A stretch of 64,000 nt of DNA, taken from contig JAPYXD010000723.1 of NCBI GenBank assembly GCA_030998225.1, forward strand, positions 25,003,501-25,067,500. Reading direction: 5' to 3'. This stretch comes from Diplolepis rosae (taxonomy: Eukaryota; Arthropoda; Insecta; Hymenoptera; Diplolepididae). The position numbers and the translations under genes were made by a program. Shown in pieces: positions 23,601 through 33,731 of the stretch (its first letter is position 1; each line of letters begins with the position of its first letter). The notes under the pieces are model-generated. The model was given only the letters and a program-made list of their open reading frames with translations. It was not told the origin of the DNA and did no database searches.

Positions 23601-24385
23601 CCATAAGATTGGGCATCAGTTTGTTCGTCTTTCAAGGTGTCATGAAAGGTGGACCAACAAACTTTTTTTAGGTTGTATTTATGAGAAAAAAACTCAAAAA
23701 ATGAACAAGAAATTTCAAACGTGACAGAAATGGGAAAGTGATCGCTGCCCATCTTATCTCGCTCAACTCTCCAAGTACTTAAGGGGGTAAGGTTACTAGA
23801 GACAATAGTAAGGTCTATAGCTGATTTAGCTTCAGAGGGACGGGTAAAACGTGTAGAGGAACCATTATTCAAAATGGTAAGAGTGGAGTCATTAATAGCG
23901 TCAAATAATTTATTTCCACAAGGAGAGGAATGATCGCATCCCCAGGATTGGTGATGGCAGTTGAAGTCACCTCCAATAATTATTGAAGGAAAATGGCCAG
24001 AGCAGGAATCGAAGAAAGTATCCCAGTTAATGGAATCCCTTGAAGCTCTTGGGTTTCTATATACGTTAACTATGACGAGTTCGCCCCAGTCAGACGGGAT
24101 AGAGATAGCAAGTGTGTCTAGATGGTCAGGAACTTCGTAAATAGCAGTTTGGGTAAAGGGAATATCTTCTCTAATTGCTATGATTAAACCGCCACCCATA
24201 TGGTTGGGACGATCTTTCCGAATAATATTAAATTTTTTTAGAAAGAAGTTAGTCTTATTCTGGAGCCAAGTTTCATTCAACAATACGATATCATAGTTAT
24301 GTAAAATTCTTTCTAAATTACCTTTTTTGTTTATGATACCTCGACAGTTCCATTGAATAATCCTTAGTTTCTTCAATCTTCCCAT
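20619..24385 (-). pseudogene. I-type ORF2: endonuclease, reverse transcriptase, RNase H
   Basis: The first part (24385-22202, 727 codons) has an apurinic-type endonuclease (WNCRGI, NETWL, GGDFNCHH, AIDLTIVS, GSDHFPI; about residues 10-235). RT follows (FRPIALASCFLKLLERL, QFGFRKNRS, ALFLDVEAAYDRV, GLPQGCVSSPTLYNIY, QYADDIALF at about residue 674). A single frameshift near 22205 leads into the second part (22166-20619). That part carries the RT thumb, then RNase H with its acidic residues in ILYTDGS, FTVEATAI, ASDSRS and GNEVADKLA, and a C-terminal Cys/His motif (CPCGHTDEDINHVLWSC). The protein nicks the target and copies element RNA into it. Apart from the frameshift all key residues are present. 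Confidence 0.9.
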
Positions 24386-24455
24386 AAACCATGAAGTTTT
24401 AACGTATTGTTGAATGGTTGAGTTCTACAACGGAGTTATGAAACTATAGAATTAA

Positions 24456-26199
24456 TTATTTATTAATACACTCAAGAGATTTGACGATTTGTTCAAGAAT
24501 TCCATTTTTAAAAAGGGAGATGATCGGAGAGAAGCGCTGGAGTAAATCCACCAAGGAGGAAATCATGTTTATAAGGTTTTCATTATTTATAGAAGGTGAA
24601 GGAGGACTAGGAGATCTAGGTGGGGAGCTAGGAGGTGCATTTTGTAAGAAAATTCCATTACCCGAAGGGCTGGGTTCACGCGAGTAAAGGTAGGAGAAGG
24701 ATTGTGAAGGTTGGGATTGAGATTGAGGTGGATTCCTATTTTTATTTTTAGGAGGGAGAGAGGAGGAAGAGGAAGGGGGGGGGGGGGGTATGAGCACAAT
24801 GAGTTGGGGAAGTAGGCTTATTTAGAGCACTACTATATTGTTGATCTGCGAAATTCTGATTTTGGTTTATAAGATCAAGGTTCACATCTCCCAAGGTAGG
24901 AAAGTTAGAAAAATCAAAATGAGGTGTCGCTAAATTTGATGTTGGATTTTGATGTGGTGAAGGTCGGTGAAGGAGGTTTGGGATACTCCCAGAACTTGAT
25001 TTATCTCGGTTATGTAGATAGGCAGCGCTTTTAATTCCGATATTTTTATAGGCCGCGATTTTTTTAATTTCTTTTTCATCTGTATATTTATGGCAGGATT
25101 TGTCAGTAGCCCAGTGGGGTCCATTACAATTAAGACATTTAGGATCATTGGATATTTTAGGGCAAATGAGGCCTGTATCGTGAGGTTTCTCACCACAGTA
25201 CAGGCATCGCGGGTTTTTGCAAATATTTTTAACGTGTCCATGTCTATAACAGGAGTAACAAATTTTAGGTTGGGAGATATAAGGATCGACACGAAGCAAG
25301 AGAAAGTAAAGTTTGATATCTTGTGGAAGAGTTTGTCCATCGAAAGTTAACATGACCGTGGTACCAGGAATCGGATTTCCCTCTTTGTCTTTCCACTCAA
25401 ATCGTTTGGCTTCAACGATAGGAGCAGAGCTGATAGCACATTCTTTAATCTCCTCCAGTGATATTTCAGTAGGCACATTTCTTATTATTCCCAATCGTGT
25501 GACTCTAAAGTTAGGGATGTGAGCCTTGAGATTAGGGTTTATTTTATTTAAGTTTTCGACAATTTTGTTGGCTCCGGAGCCAGATTTGCACAAAATGGTA
25601 GTTCTGGATAACCCTTTTTTTTTACAATCGGTAACTTCATCTTTGAAGTTTTTATGTAAGATCTTACCCAAGGACAACACTTGTATGGGAGGGTTGCAAA
25701 TACAGTCGATTTCAACTGTATATGGGCCTCTATTATGTCTGGAATAGCGATTGCTTGGCTTTAGAGTTTCGTGGGTAGAAGGATGGTGTGAATTTTAAGT
25801 GTTTCTCTACTTGGAGGCACCACGATCACCATTCTGAGAGTAACTAATAGTTGTTTTACCGTCAGTTTTTACTTTTTTAAAGGGCAAGTTAGGCCCATGG
25901 TCATGTACATTCTCGGCTTCATTAACCTTGAGAGCTAGATAGTTTTGGGATTCGGTAGATGTAGTCGTCGTGTCCATTTGAAGATCAAGGTTATGGGAAG
26001 GTAGGTTAGAGTTTCGAGAAGTTAGGTTAGGGTTTTGGAGTTCACAAGGATTAGGGTTTAAAGAGCTTTGTGACTTCTGTGTGGGGGTAAGTTCCTTCAT
26101 TAGAGAATCGCGAATTAGGTTTGAGACACTCTCATCAAGTTCATCATCACTCTCTGACCGTGTCTCTAAGCGGTCTACACTAAGGGAGCGAGACTCCAT
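24456..26199 (-). pseudogene. I-type ORF1: Gag-like protein with zinc knuckles
   Basis: The ATG at 26197-26199 opens a polar N-terminal region. Two in-frame stops (about 25806 and 25791) break it. The same frame then reads on through an RNA-binding, RRM-like part, with three zinc knuckles or Cys clusters (CYSCYRHGHVKNIC, CLYCGEKPHDTGLIC, CLNCNGPHWATDKSC). At a G-homopolymer (24779-24788) the frame shifts into a Pro/Ser-rich C-terminus that ends at 24456, shortly before ORF2. The protein coats element RNA. The homopolymer shift may be a real mutation or a sequencing error. Confidence 0.8.
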
Positions 26200-26684
26200 G
26201 CTTAGAACTTAGCACGCTGGCCCGGAGGCCGGCGTTCCTATGCACACCCACCTGTCTTTGCAGTTCGTAGTTGGCACTCAGGAGGAGTTTCTTTTCGCCT
26301 TTAGTTTTAGTTTTAGGTTTTTCCTTGATGTTCTCTTGCTCAAATTGAATCAATTAAACCAATTAAACTCAACAACGACCAAGATGATTGAGAGTTTTCT
26401 CGGCTTCCAGATCAGCTTTCCACTCGCGTCCGGCAGACTCCAGATTCAACACTCTAGGGAACGCTTGCTTTTACTTTAGTTCGTATATGTTACATATAGA
26501 CGAAATAAGGAGAGAGCCGAAGTTTCCCGAAGATTTTCGAGCATCTCCGCGTTTTCGAATTCAGAAGAGGAGAAGTCGGTTGCACGCGCAACCAATCTTA
26601 TAGCTCCTACTTTATTCACACGGACCTAGCCTGTAATTGTGTGCGAATGGTTGGCGTGTCCAATCTGAGCACACTGCACCTGGT

Positions 26685-28505
26685 ATCTCTGTGGAGGTCT
26701 CCACTGCAATCCCTGACCTTACCTATTTCCCTGGTATTGATTATTTTGTCTAGTCGAGTTATTTCTATACTGATTGCTCTTTGAATCTTTATTTGTTAAT
26801 TGTTGAACATGTTGAAAACAGTATAGCTGTTCGACCTATACCGGTATATAGTGTCTCGACCCATGCGGTATAGGTGAGACAACTATACTGGTTTGCCGCG
26901 CGACCTATACATTGCTTCGGATGCACGCGACTCTAATCTCGAAATGAGAAAGAAGTGTCATTTTTTCGAGGCGTTTTTTCGAAGCGTTTGTCGATTTGTT
27001 TGGAGCATTTTTTCTTTCTTTGAAAGATCATTTTTGCGTATCGCGTCTTGTTTCATCACACGCGAAAATTCACAAGAGCGATAACGATGGCATAATATTT
27101 TGTTTGCGATCGCTATACATGGTATTGTCATATCAACGAACTTGTATAGCTGTCTCACCTATACTCGTATAGTTCTGAGGACCATACCGTAGCATTGGTC
27201 TGATAGCAATATTTTCTAGTTCTGAGGACCAAAATATAGTTCTCTTAGCTATACTGTTTTTTCAGTGTATTCGTATTTCTAATTCTGGTTTCAAACCTCG
27301 TATAAAACAATCGATCACGTCTCTTTCCAGATTTCTTTCAAATTCAGCAGCTTCTTTACCATTATTATTTTGTTTATGACATTCTAGGATTTCTGACGCT
27401 ATTTCCTGTATGCGTGTTGTGTAGGATAAAACACTCACTTTTCCACATATATATCCTACCTAAATCTCCTTGTAATTGGTATCTTTGCAAGCCTCAATAA
27501 AAATGGTTAATGGCACTTTACTTGATCCGTCAAAATATGGAACAATCTCTAGAGCATCTCGTAAAGATACTTGTTGATTTGTAGGTAAATCCATCATTTC
27601 GATGGATTGTATTGGTAGGTTATTTGGTAAATTATTCGGTGAATTATTTGGTAAATTATTTGCTAAAATTTCTTTATTAGACTTCCTAGAGGTTAAATAC
27701 GGGTGCGAAGATTTTAGCGAATCAAGAGCCTGTTAAACATTTGCAGAGTCGTCGAGTATAATTTGATTGATTTTATTTGGTAAAATTTCTTAGACTTGTT
27801 CAAATTCTAGATTTGTATTTTTAAATATTGTTGCTTGATCGAAAGATTCTGGAGTCCTATTTAGTTGTGATTTTGTTTCAAATAGATCTATTGATATGTA
27901 TCCTTTTTGAGGTGTGGTGAGAATTTTATTATTTGAAATGTTACCAAATTGATCTGGGCATAAAGTTTTATCATACAATGTAGAATTTGCTGTATTGTTG
28001 TAAAATATTGATTTTTCTCTTAACGTTATATCCCCTATGGTATCGTCAAATAAAGGGTTAATTTGTGGTGCATCATTATACTGATCTCATGCAATAATTA
28101 TACTATTATTGCGTTTGATAAAAGGTTTTAATTTATCAACAAATGGACTCTTCGGGATTTTTGTGTCAATAATTGATTTATTTAAAGTACTAGTTTCAGG
28201 GTCAGAAATACTTCCTATGCTAATATCTAAAAGATCAGTTTGATTTAAATTATTTGATGATTCGGAATATTGTAAATTTCTTTCTTGAGTTTTTCGTTTT
28301 GGTTTAAGTGGTACTTGGGAACTTTCTTCTACTTCTTTTGCTAAATTTGGATTTTTTCTTGCTTGTCTACGAGTTATAATGCCCTTTTTACTGCTGTCTC
28401 GTGGCGGAATCGACATTGGTATTTTGCATATTAATTATTTCTAGAAAATGACTTGCTATTGTTTTCTTATTACAGAGCAATTTTTCTGAGTCTAAAACTC
28501 TTTAA
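26685..28505 (-). pseudogene. Gag capsid region of the retrovirus-like element
   Basis: Coding-like sequence runs from about 28416 to 28087 (basic N-terminal part, ITRRQARKNPN), on through 27978-27790 with several stops, and into a capsid-like segment near 27650-27290 (LRDALEIVPYFDG, FIEACKDTN, then ERDVIDCFIRGLKPELEIRI). After a small TIR insertion it resumes at about 26814 and reaches 26685, where the foldback element cuts it. It connects in frame to the nucleocapsid part at 17625. Gag forms the particle shell. Stops at about 27793, 27733 and elsewhere make it dead. Confidence 0.7.
26815..27260. mobile_element. Short TIR element inside gag
   Basis: This 446-bp block is bounded by AAAACAGTATAGCT and AGCTATACTGTTTT. 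It also repeats GTATAGCTGT/CACCTATAC-like words internally. Gag coding lies on both sides. I could not assign a convincing TSD because the flanks are A/T homopolymers, so the superfamily is open. Confidence 0.6.
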
Positions 28506-29139
28506 TTAATTTAACCTTATTTTTTCCTAAAATACGAATATCTGTTATTCTAGACAAGAAATTTTCATTATAGGTAAAAATAGGTTCCTTGGTTTCTGTT
28601 TCAGATCCTGAATCTCATGATATGTGACGCGATCTGAGAAAAGGGACCTACTATCCATTTGACGTAAGAGCGTTTTAGTATATACTAACCACTAGACAAG
28701 CGACCGTACGTCAAATGGATAGCAGGTCCCTTTTCTCGGATCGCGTCACATATATTCCAAATTTCGATACTTGGAACAATACTTTTGCGAGAATTAGAAA
28801 TATTCTGATTTGTTTCGGGGTCAAAGGCTGAACTGCTATCTAATATTTCAATTATTGGGGATGGATTTGGGTTGGTTTTATTATTTGTTGATTCTGCCTT
28901 AGAAATTTTTAAATGAAAACTTCCTGGTTTAGATTCGGTGGAAGTTTTTTCGATTTTTCTTTTTCCGTATTTATAAGAACATTTATTTGAAATAAATTTT
29001 TTTGTTTCTTCTAGCAATTGTTCAAAGAATTCTGAGAATTCGATATCACTATTAATCTCTCTAATTTCGCTACTTTTTTCTTAAAATTTCTTGCTCGGGG
29101 GCGTTTCAAAGTATGTTTTCGTGATGGTAAAGGCATTTA
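28506..29139 (-). pseudogene. N-terminal gag or leader ORF of the retrovirus-like element
   Basis: The most upstream ATG in frame is at about 29139 and opens a short, very basic peptide (PSRKHTLKRPRARNFKKK). A neighbouring frame (29017 to about 28755) continues with polar sequence, is cut by a mariner-type MITE, and resumes to a stop near 28505. It is low complexity with no domain I recognise. Its position upstream of the capsid part suggests a matrix-like N-terminal Gag or a separate small ORF. No LTR was recognised upstream of it. Confidence 0.4.
28621..28750. mobile_element. Tc1/mariner-type MITE, TA TSD
   Basis: This 130-bp near-perfect palindrome starts TGTGACGCGATCTGAGAAAA and ends with the near-complement, with arms of about 50 bp. 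TA dinucleotides flank it, as expected for Tc1/mariner. It has no coding capacity. Confidence 0.75.
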
Positions 29140-29454
29140 TTATACAGTGCTTACAAAATATGACATAAAATTTCAAATACGAGTGACTCAAAGATCAAAT
29201 TAGTATCCGATGTGAAATTCCGCGTATCGACATATTTATCGATTTAAAGCAGTGAACAAAAACTTGAAAAAAATCCTCCATCTCCAGTGCAATTCATGAA
29301 TGAGATAAAAAGCGGGAGAGATATAAACATACAGACGGATAGAATCTTTAAGGTCGATAGTGTTAAGTGTCTTCATTTCTGCGAAGCTTTTCTCTCATGC
29401 CGGAATCCCGGGTGAAAATCGTTTACGACTGCAGCAGGCCTGCAGTTCGTGTAG
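29140..29454. other. Non-coding flank upstream of gag
   Basis: No gene, LTR end or primer binding site was recognised. This is where the 5' LTR of the retrovirus-like element would be expected. Confidence 0.4.
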
Positions 29455-29642
29455 AGACCTGCAACAGGCCTGTAGCAGGCCTGTATTCAATCACACGCCT
29501 GATGCAAGAGGCCTGCAGCAAACCCGCAGATTGAACCAAAATATTACATTTATATATAAATGTTCAATATGCGGGTGTGCTGCAGGCCTCTTGCAGGCGT
29601 GTGATCAGAAGCAAGCCTGCTACAGGCTTGTTGCAGGTTTCT
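29455..29642. repeat. Inverted repeat rich in GCAGGCCTG
   Basis: The two arms (about 29455-29523 and 29575-29642) are near-complements built from repeated GCAGGCCTGTAG/CTGCAACAGGCC words, around an AT-rich loop. This looks like a small foldback MITE. The GC-rich repeated words stand out from the AT-rich surroundings. No TSD was identified. Confidence 0.7.
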
Positions 29643-30629
29643 AAACGAACATATTCGTGAAAATTTTATAATTCAGGCGCCATTTTGTAAAGAACAAGTG
29701 AAAAATTAATCTCTGAACCACACCTTCTTAAGGGAGTAACTCAAGATGAAGAATTAACGAACAGAAAAATCTTAAACTTTGCAGAGCGTTAGAATATAAT
29801 TAAACAATTATCCGTACGAAATTTCAAGGTCTGAGGTAGGTTTTTTAGTAAGATATTCATATTTCTATTTTGCGCCTTTCTAGTTGATTCAACATGGGCT
29901 CTTATGAGAACTCGCGAAGTTTATCGTGTATTATCATTGATATCTTTTCAACTGACGAACAGATCATAACGGGATTTGAACAGTAGAAAAATAAGATGTT
30001 CAGGAATAGTTATTAACTTTAATAACATTCAAAGGTGGGTTCTAAAAGTAATAACAAATACGATGAAGATGGGAAATTGCTGTGATTTTGGTCTTTGGTT
30101 AGGTATGTGGCAACGTCGCATTCGTAGGTTATGTGCGCGAAATTTGTCATGTATGCGTTATATCTGTTCAGTAGCTTGTACTAACTGGTCATTAAAATTT
30201 GTTATGAAAAGCATGTTTTTAATAAATGAAATATAACATATTAATTATTCGTATGATAAATAAACGAATTAAGAACATACAAACAACTTTATTTACATAC
30301 ATATCAAAATACGTAATACGTAAAATCTTTCTCAATGACATACTAAATTTGTCTTATTTTCACAGTCTTGAATTGATATAACAATTTTTCAATACATATC
30401 TATTATCATCACAATCGTTCATTAATTATTATTTAGAATATTTGATACATATGCAATAAATATATACCTACTAAACTAAAGTAAAATAGTATTTTGTTTT
30501 CAGATAATCACAGATTTTATTTTTAACCTTCCTATTATTTCACACAAATTTTCCCGTTTTTATCAGCACGAACAAACAAGATGCGACGTTGCCAGATCAA
30601 GTACTGCTGTAGTCAACCTGCGTGTTTAA
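29643..30629. other. Non-coding, no gene seen
   Basis: AT-rich with no convincing coding frame. CTTAAGGGAGTAACTCA at about 29731-29747 is the complement of a word at about 30653-30670, linking this stretch to the foldback element that follows. Confidence 0.5.
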
Positions 30630-31628
30630 CCCTGTTTTGACTAGGCGGGTAGGTGAGTAACTCCCTTAAGGTAGTTGTCGCGCCAAAAATCAGTCTCTGG
30701 AAAAAGAAGTTTTTCTATGATTTCAAGACTGGTAATTACATCAGCCGTGTCATATGTAAGGAAAGACACACTTTTTAATAAAAAAAAATTTAAAAATTAC
30801 GAAAAATAATATTTTAATAATGTTTTTTGTAATAGGATATTTCCTTATTATCGCTCCATACCAAATTTTCAAAAATGATGCGATTCTGATAAATCATGAA
30901 TCATTTTTTTAGGAAAAGGATTCTCTACAACTTTACGGTTTCCGATTTTTGAAAATGAATCAATTATTATCAAATTCAGCAATTTGTTTATAAAAATTTC
31001 GTTTTGGAAAATTGTTTTTTAATGATTTCAACCATTAAAGAATTTATTTTAAAAAATCGGAAACGGCAAAGTTGTAGAGAATCCTTTTCCTAAAAAAATG
31101 ATTCATGATTTATCAGAATCGCACCATTTTTGAAAATTTTGTATGGAGCGATAATAAGGAAATATCCTATTACAAAAAACATTATTAAAATATTATTTTT
31201 CATAATTTCAAAATTTTTATTATTAAAAAGAGTGTCTTTCCTTACATATGACACGGCTGATGATATAATTACCAGTCTTGAAATCATAGAAAAACTTCTT
31301 TTTCCAGAGACTGATTTTTGGTGCAACAACTACCTTAAAGTTCAGACATTTATTCTACCGGTTAAAAATGTTCCAGGTCGTTGACAGACTGGGTAACCTT
31401 TCAAAACTCGCTTCCAAAAAAAAAAAAGACCGAAAAAATCGTGTTTTTTTTCAAACTGAATTTTTTTATAATTAATAATTTTTTAGATCAATTTCGTATT
31501 TACCATTGGAAAGGGCCCGTCTTGAACTTCAAAAATATGTCCCTCTCAATTTTTTCAGTCGCGAATAGTATAAGTTACATGGCCTCAAAGACCGGTGTAT
31601 CGTTTATGCCATTTTGGCCCTTAAAGGG
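30630..31628. repeat. Foldback element, possibly piggyBac-type
   Basis: Arms of about 300 bp (about 30672-30975 and 31035-31337) are near-perfect complements; for example CCAAAAATCAGTCTCTGGAA at the outer left has its complement at the outer right. The block lies between TTAA at 30626-30629 and TTAA at 31629-31632, next to CCCTGTT and the complement of CCCTTTA. This would fit a piggyBac-type TSD and ends, but the outer match is only a few bases, so that class is tentative. No transposase was seen. Confidence 0.6.
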
Positions 31629-31689
31629 TTAAACAATTCTTAGTTGCAGGGATAGAAACACACACACACATACACGTTTGGTAATGCTT

Positions 31690-31920
31690 CCAGTTCTTCA
31701 CTTCAAACTTTTTTGGCTGCCCAGGGCGTTCTTTGTCTTCCAAGCCAAAATCACCACTTTTAAATCGTGCATAACACTTTTGGCATGTTCGCTCAGCTAG
31801 AGAATATTCACCATAAACTTCCACCAAAATACGATGACTTTCGGCAGCATTTTTCTTCATATTAAAGTAATGAAGAAGAACTCTCCGCAAAAACACTTTT
31901 TCAGGCACAAACTTCGACAT
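31690..31920 (-). pseudogene. Mariner transposase N-terminal fragment
   Basis: About 75 codons from the ATG at 31920 match the first helix-turn-helix of mariner/SETMAR-type transposases: FLRRVLLHYFNMKKNAAESHRIL, then ERTCQKCYARFKSGDFGLED. The similarity stops near KKFEVKNW, and the frame runs into a CA/GT microsatellite (about 31660). The second helix-turn-helix and the DDD catalytic domain are missing. It is a truncated relic. Confidence 0.8.
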
Positions 31921-33109
31921 ATTTGAGTGAAAAAAAATATTGTTGTTTACGCTTCAAATGAATGACATATACTGAAAAAGACGCACAATGACAGTAGCTT
32001 TCCAACGCATGTTCGGAATATTGGAACGATGGAATAATAATAATTAAGTTATAAATCCAATATAATAATATATTTTTTTGTTACCTTTTATTCATCGCGT
32101 TACTCAAATAAGAGGCTAATTTATCAAGACTACTAGGCATAAACCTAAAAGAATCAATAAATCTTAATTTTACTTTTGAATCATCTACATGTTTGTGAAA
32201 GAGATATATCTTTCTTTATTAAAAGGTAATAAATCAATCCTTCCCTCAAAACTAGTCGCTAAATTACTAATTAAAAAGTGTGAATCATAGCCTGAAAGAT
32301 TGTGAAATAATACTGGAATTATATGTGAATCTTTATAATTTAAATTATAACTTTGATGAGCTGCACCACGATATCTACCTGTAAAATGCCAATGATCACG
32401 ATGTTTAATATTATCAGGTTGAAAGGGTTTTTCACAAATGTGACAGATTTTTACTGATTGAAATTCTTTTTTTTTCAGCTAATGTCAATGACTTCATTGG
32501 TACTACATTTTTCAAATAAGAATTAACTTTTTCAGTTAAACTTTTTATTTGGTTTAAGAACCATTCAATACAATCTTTACCCCGATAATTTTCAATTTTG
32601 CAGAGAGACTCATCAAAGCTGCATTGTACATTGTAAACTACACTTGTCGGAACATGCTTTTGATGCACTGTTGTATTAGTAGTGTGTGTGTGGGTGACAG
32701 GCTCCAAAAGACACTCAATGTCAGCATAAAAAACAAATGACACTTTTTCTTTGTGTCGATAATTTTTTAACTTCAAAACTCTATCATCATCTGTAGTGGG
32801 TAAAATTACTCGACATTTATTCATATTTTCACACTGAACTCTATGCCTTTGAAAAGAGTTTTCCTTCACAAAATGACATAAAAATCTATCACATATTAAA
32901 ATATGGTTACGATTTTTTGATATACATGCCCTCACTAATCTAGATAAATTTTTTATCCATGAGAAGTGATATATAGGGCTGTTAATTTTAATTTTATTAT
33001 TATCTACATAATCTTCATTATAAACATCAATTATTTTATTTTCAATCATTAGAAGATGAATCGTAGGCAAATTAGATTTCGCTCGACTCAAATATAATGG
33101 TACAATATT

Positions 33110-33241
33110 TAAAAAATTTAAAAATCTTTCTGGGGAAAAAGACGCTTTCGACTGCGCTGGGATTCGAGCTCAGGTCTTTCGATTGCTAGTGAACCTCCGA
33201 TAATGTAAGCAGTGATAAAAATTTCAAACTCACCTAATTAA
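33110..33241 (-). repeat. tRNA-derived SINE copy, 15-bp TSD
   Basis: This carries the 3' part of the tRNA-like head (complement of GCAATCGAAAGACC, a B-box-like stretch, CAGCGCAGTCGAAAGCG). The exact 15-bp TSD TAATGGTACAATATT flanks it at 33095-33109 and 33242-33256. It interrupts the DNA polymerase B-like coding frame, which resumes on both sides. Confidence 0.75.
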
Positions 33242-33304
33242 TAATGGTACAATATTCAATTCTTCTACATTTTCTTCAGGATCTTCACCATAAATATTAA
33301 TATC

Positions 33305-33525
33305 TAAAGAATTTGAAAATCTTTCTGTGGTAAAAAGAGGCTTTCGACTGCGCTGGGATTCAAGCCTAGGTCTTTCGATTGCCAGTCGACTGCTCTAACC
33401 ACTGAGGTACACAGGCGTCCGACATCTCCTTCTCCATAGGAAGATCTCCCTATATCGCCTAGCGGCTCAGCCTTGCGGCTGTAAATGATTTCAAATTAAT
33501 TAGTTGAGTTTGAAATTTTACTCAA
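33305..33525 (-). repeat. tRNA-derived SINE copy
   Basis: A longer copy of the same family on the minus strand. It has a tRNA-like head with a degenerate A box (complement of the CTCAGTGGTTAGAGCAG type at about 33390), the anticodon-arm region and a B box, plus a GATATAGGGAGATCTTCC leader. It also interrupts the DNA polymerase B-like relic. No confident TSD. Confidence 0.7.
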
Positions 33526-33731
33526 ATTGTTCATTTTTTCAAATTTCTGAACATCGGAAAATTTAATTGGAAAATTTATATCATCGTATTTCAGAACTTC
33601 ATCAAAATGAGGATAAGATTATGTTGAACAAGGATTTTTGTCAATAGGATATAATGCTGCTACAAGTGACCAAAGGAAACAATACTGATCATTATTTTTA
33701 TATTAACTACAGCTTTCTTGTTTTGAATATA

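Larger units (their letters stand above)
20257..26454 (-). mobile_element. Full-length I-type non-LTR retrotransposon
   Basis: This 6.2-kb element has a 5' UTR (about 26454-26200), ORF1, ORF2 with endonuclease, RT and RNase H, a 3' UTR (20618-20273) and a (GAA)n-type 3' tail at 20257-20272. The exact 12-bp TSD TAGGGAACGCTT flanks it at 20245-20256 and 26455-26466. The RNase H domain after RT places it near the I group rather than R1 or Jockey without RNase H. ORF2 has only one frameshift, so insertion was fairly recent and clearly after the foldback element was in place. Confidence 0.9.
17634..26676. mobile_element. hAT-type foldback element carrying a nested I-type retrotransposon
   Basis: The ends are CAGTGTGTTCAGATCGGACA and its near-complement, flanked by the exact 8-bp TSD CACCTGGT at 17626-17633 and 26677-26684. 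Without the nested element (20257-26454 plus one TSD copy) it is about 2.8 kb and mostly two long inverted arms of about 1 kb. No transposase was seen, so it would depend on a hAT transposase acting in trans. It splits the retroviral gag, and gag coding resumes in the same frame on the far side. The ends resemble those of the MITE at 6299-6578, which suggests a shared transposase family. Confidence 0.85.
2632..29139 (-). mobile_element. Endogenous Ty3/gypsy-type retrovirus-like element, heavily nested
   Basis: Fragments of one element read in order on the minus strand: gag (from 29139), a nucleocapsid zinc knuckle (about 17.1 kb), protease (split at 13.2/15.9 kb), RT and RNase H (12.6-11.5 kb), an acidic and AT-hook linker (11.5-10.1 kb), integrase (10.1-8.7 kb) and two envelope-like regions (8.1-4.7 kb). 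An A-rich purine tract at about 2632-2647 could be the polypurine tract. Coding sequence resumes across most insertions, so they are later events in a single copy. I could not locate either LTR or a primer binding site. Without the insertions it would be roughly 12 kb. Many stops and frameshifts show that it is dead. Confidence 0.8.

Noticed and set aside
24587..24799. Pro/Ser-rich open frame as an independent gene
   Set aside because: It is an out-of-frame reading of the I-type ORF1 C-terminus next to a G homopolymer.
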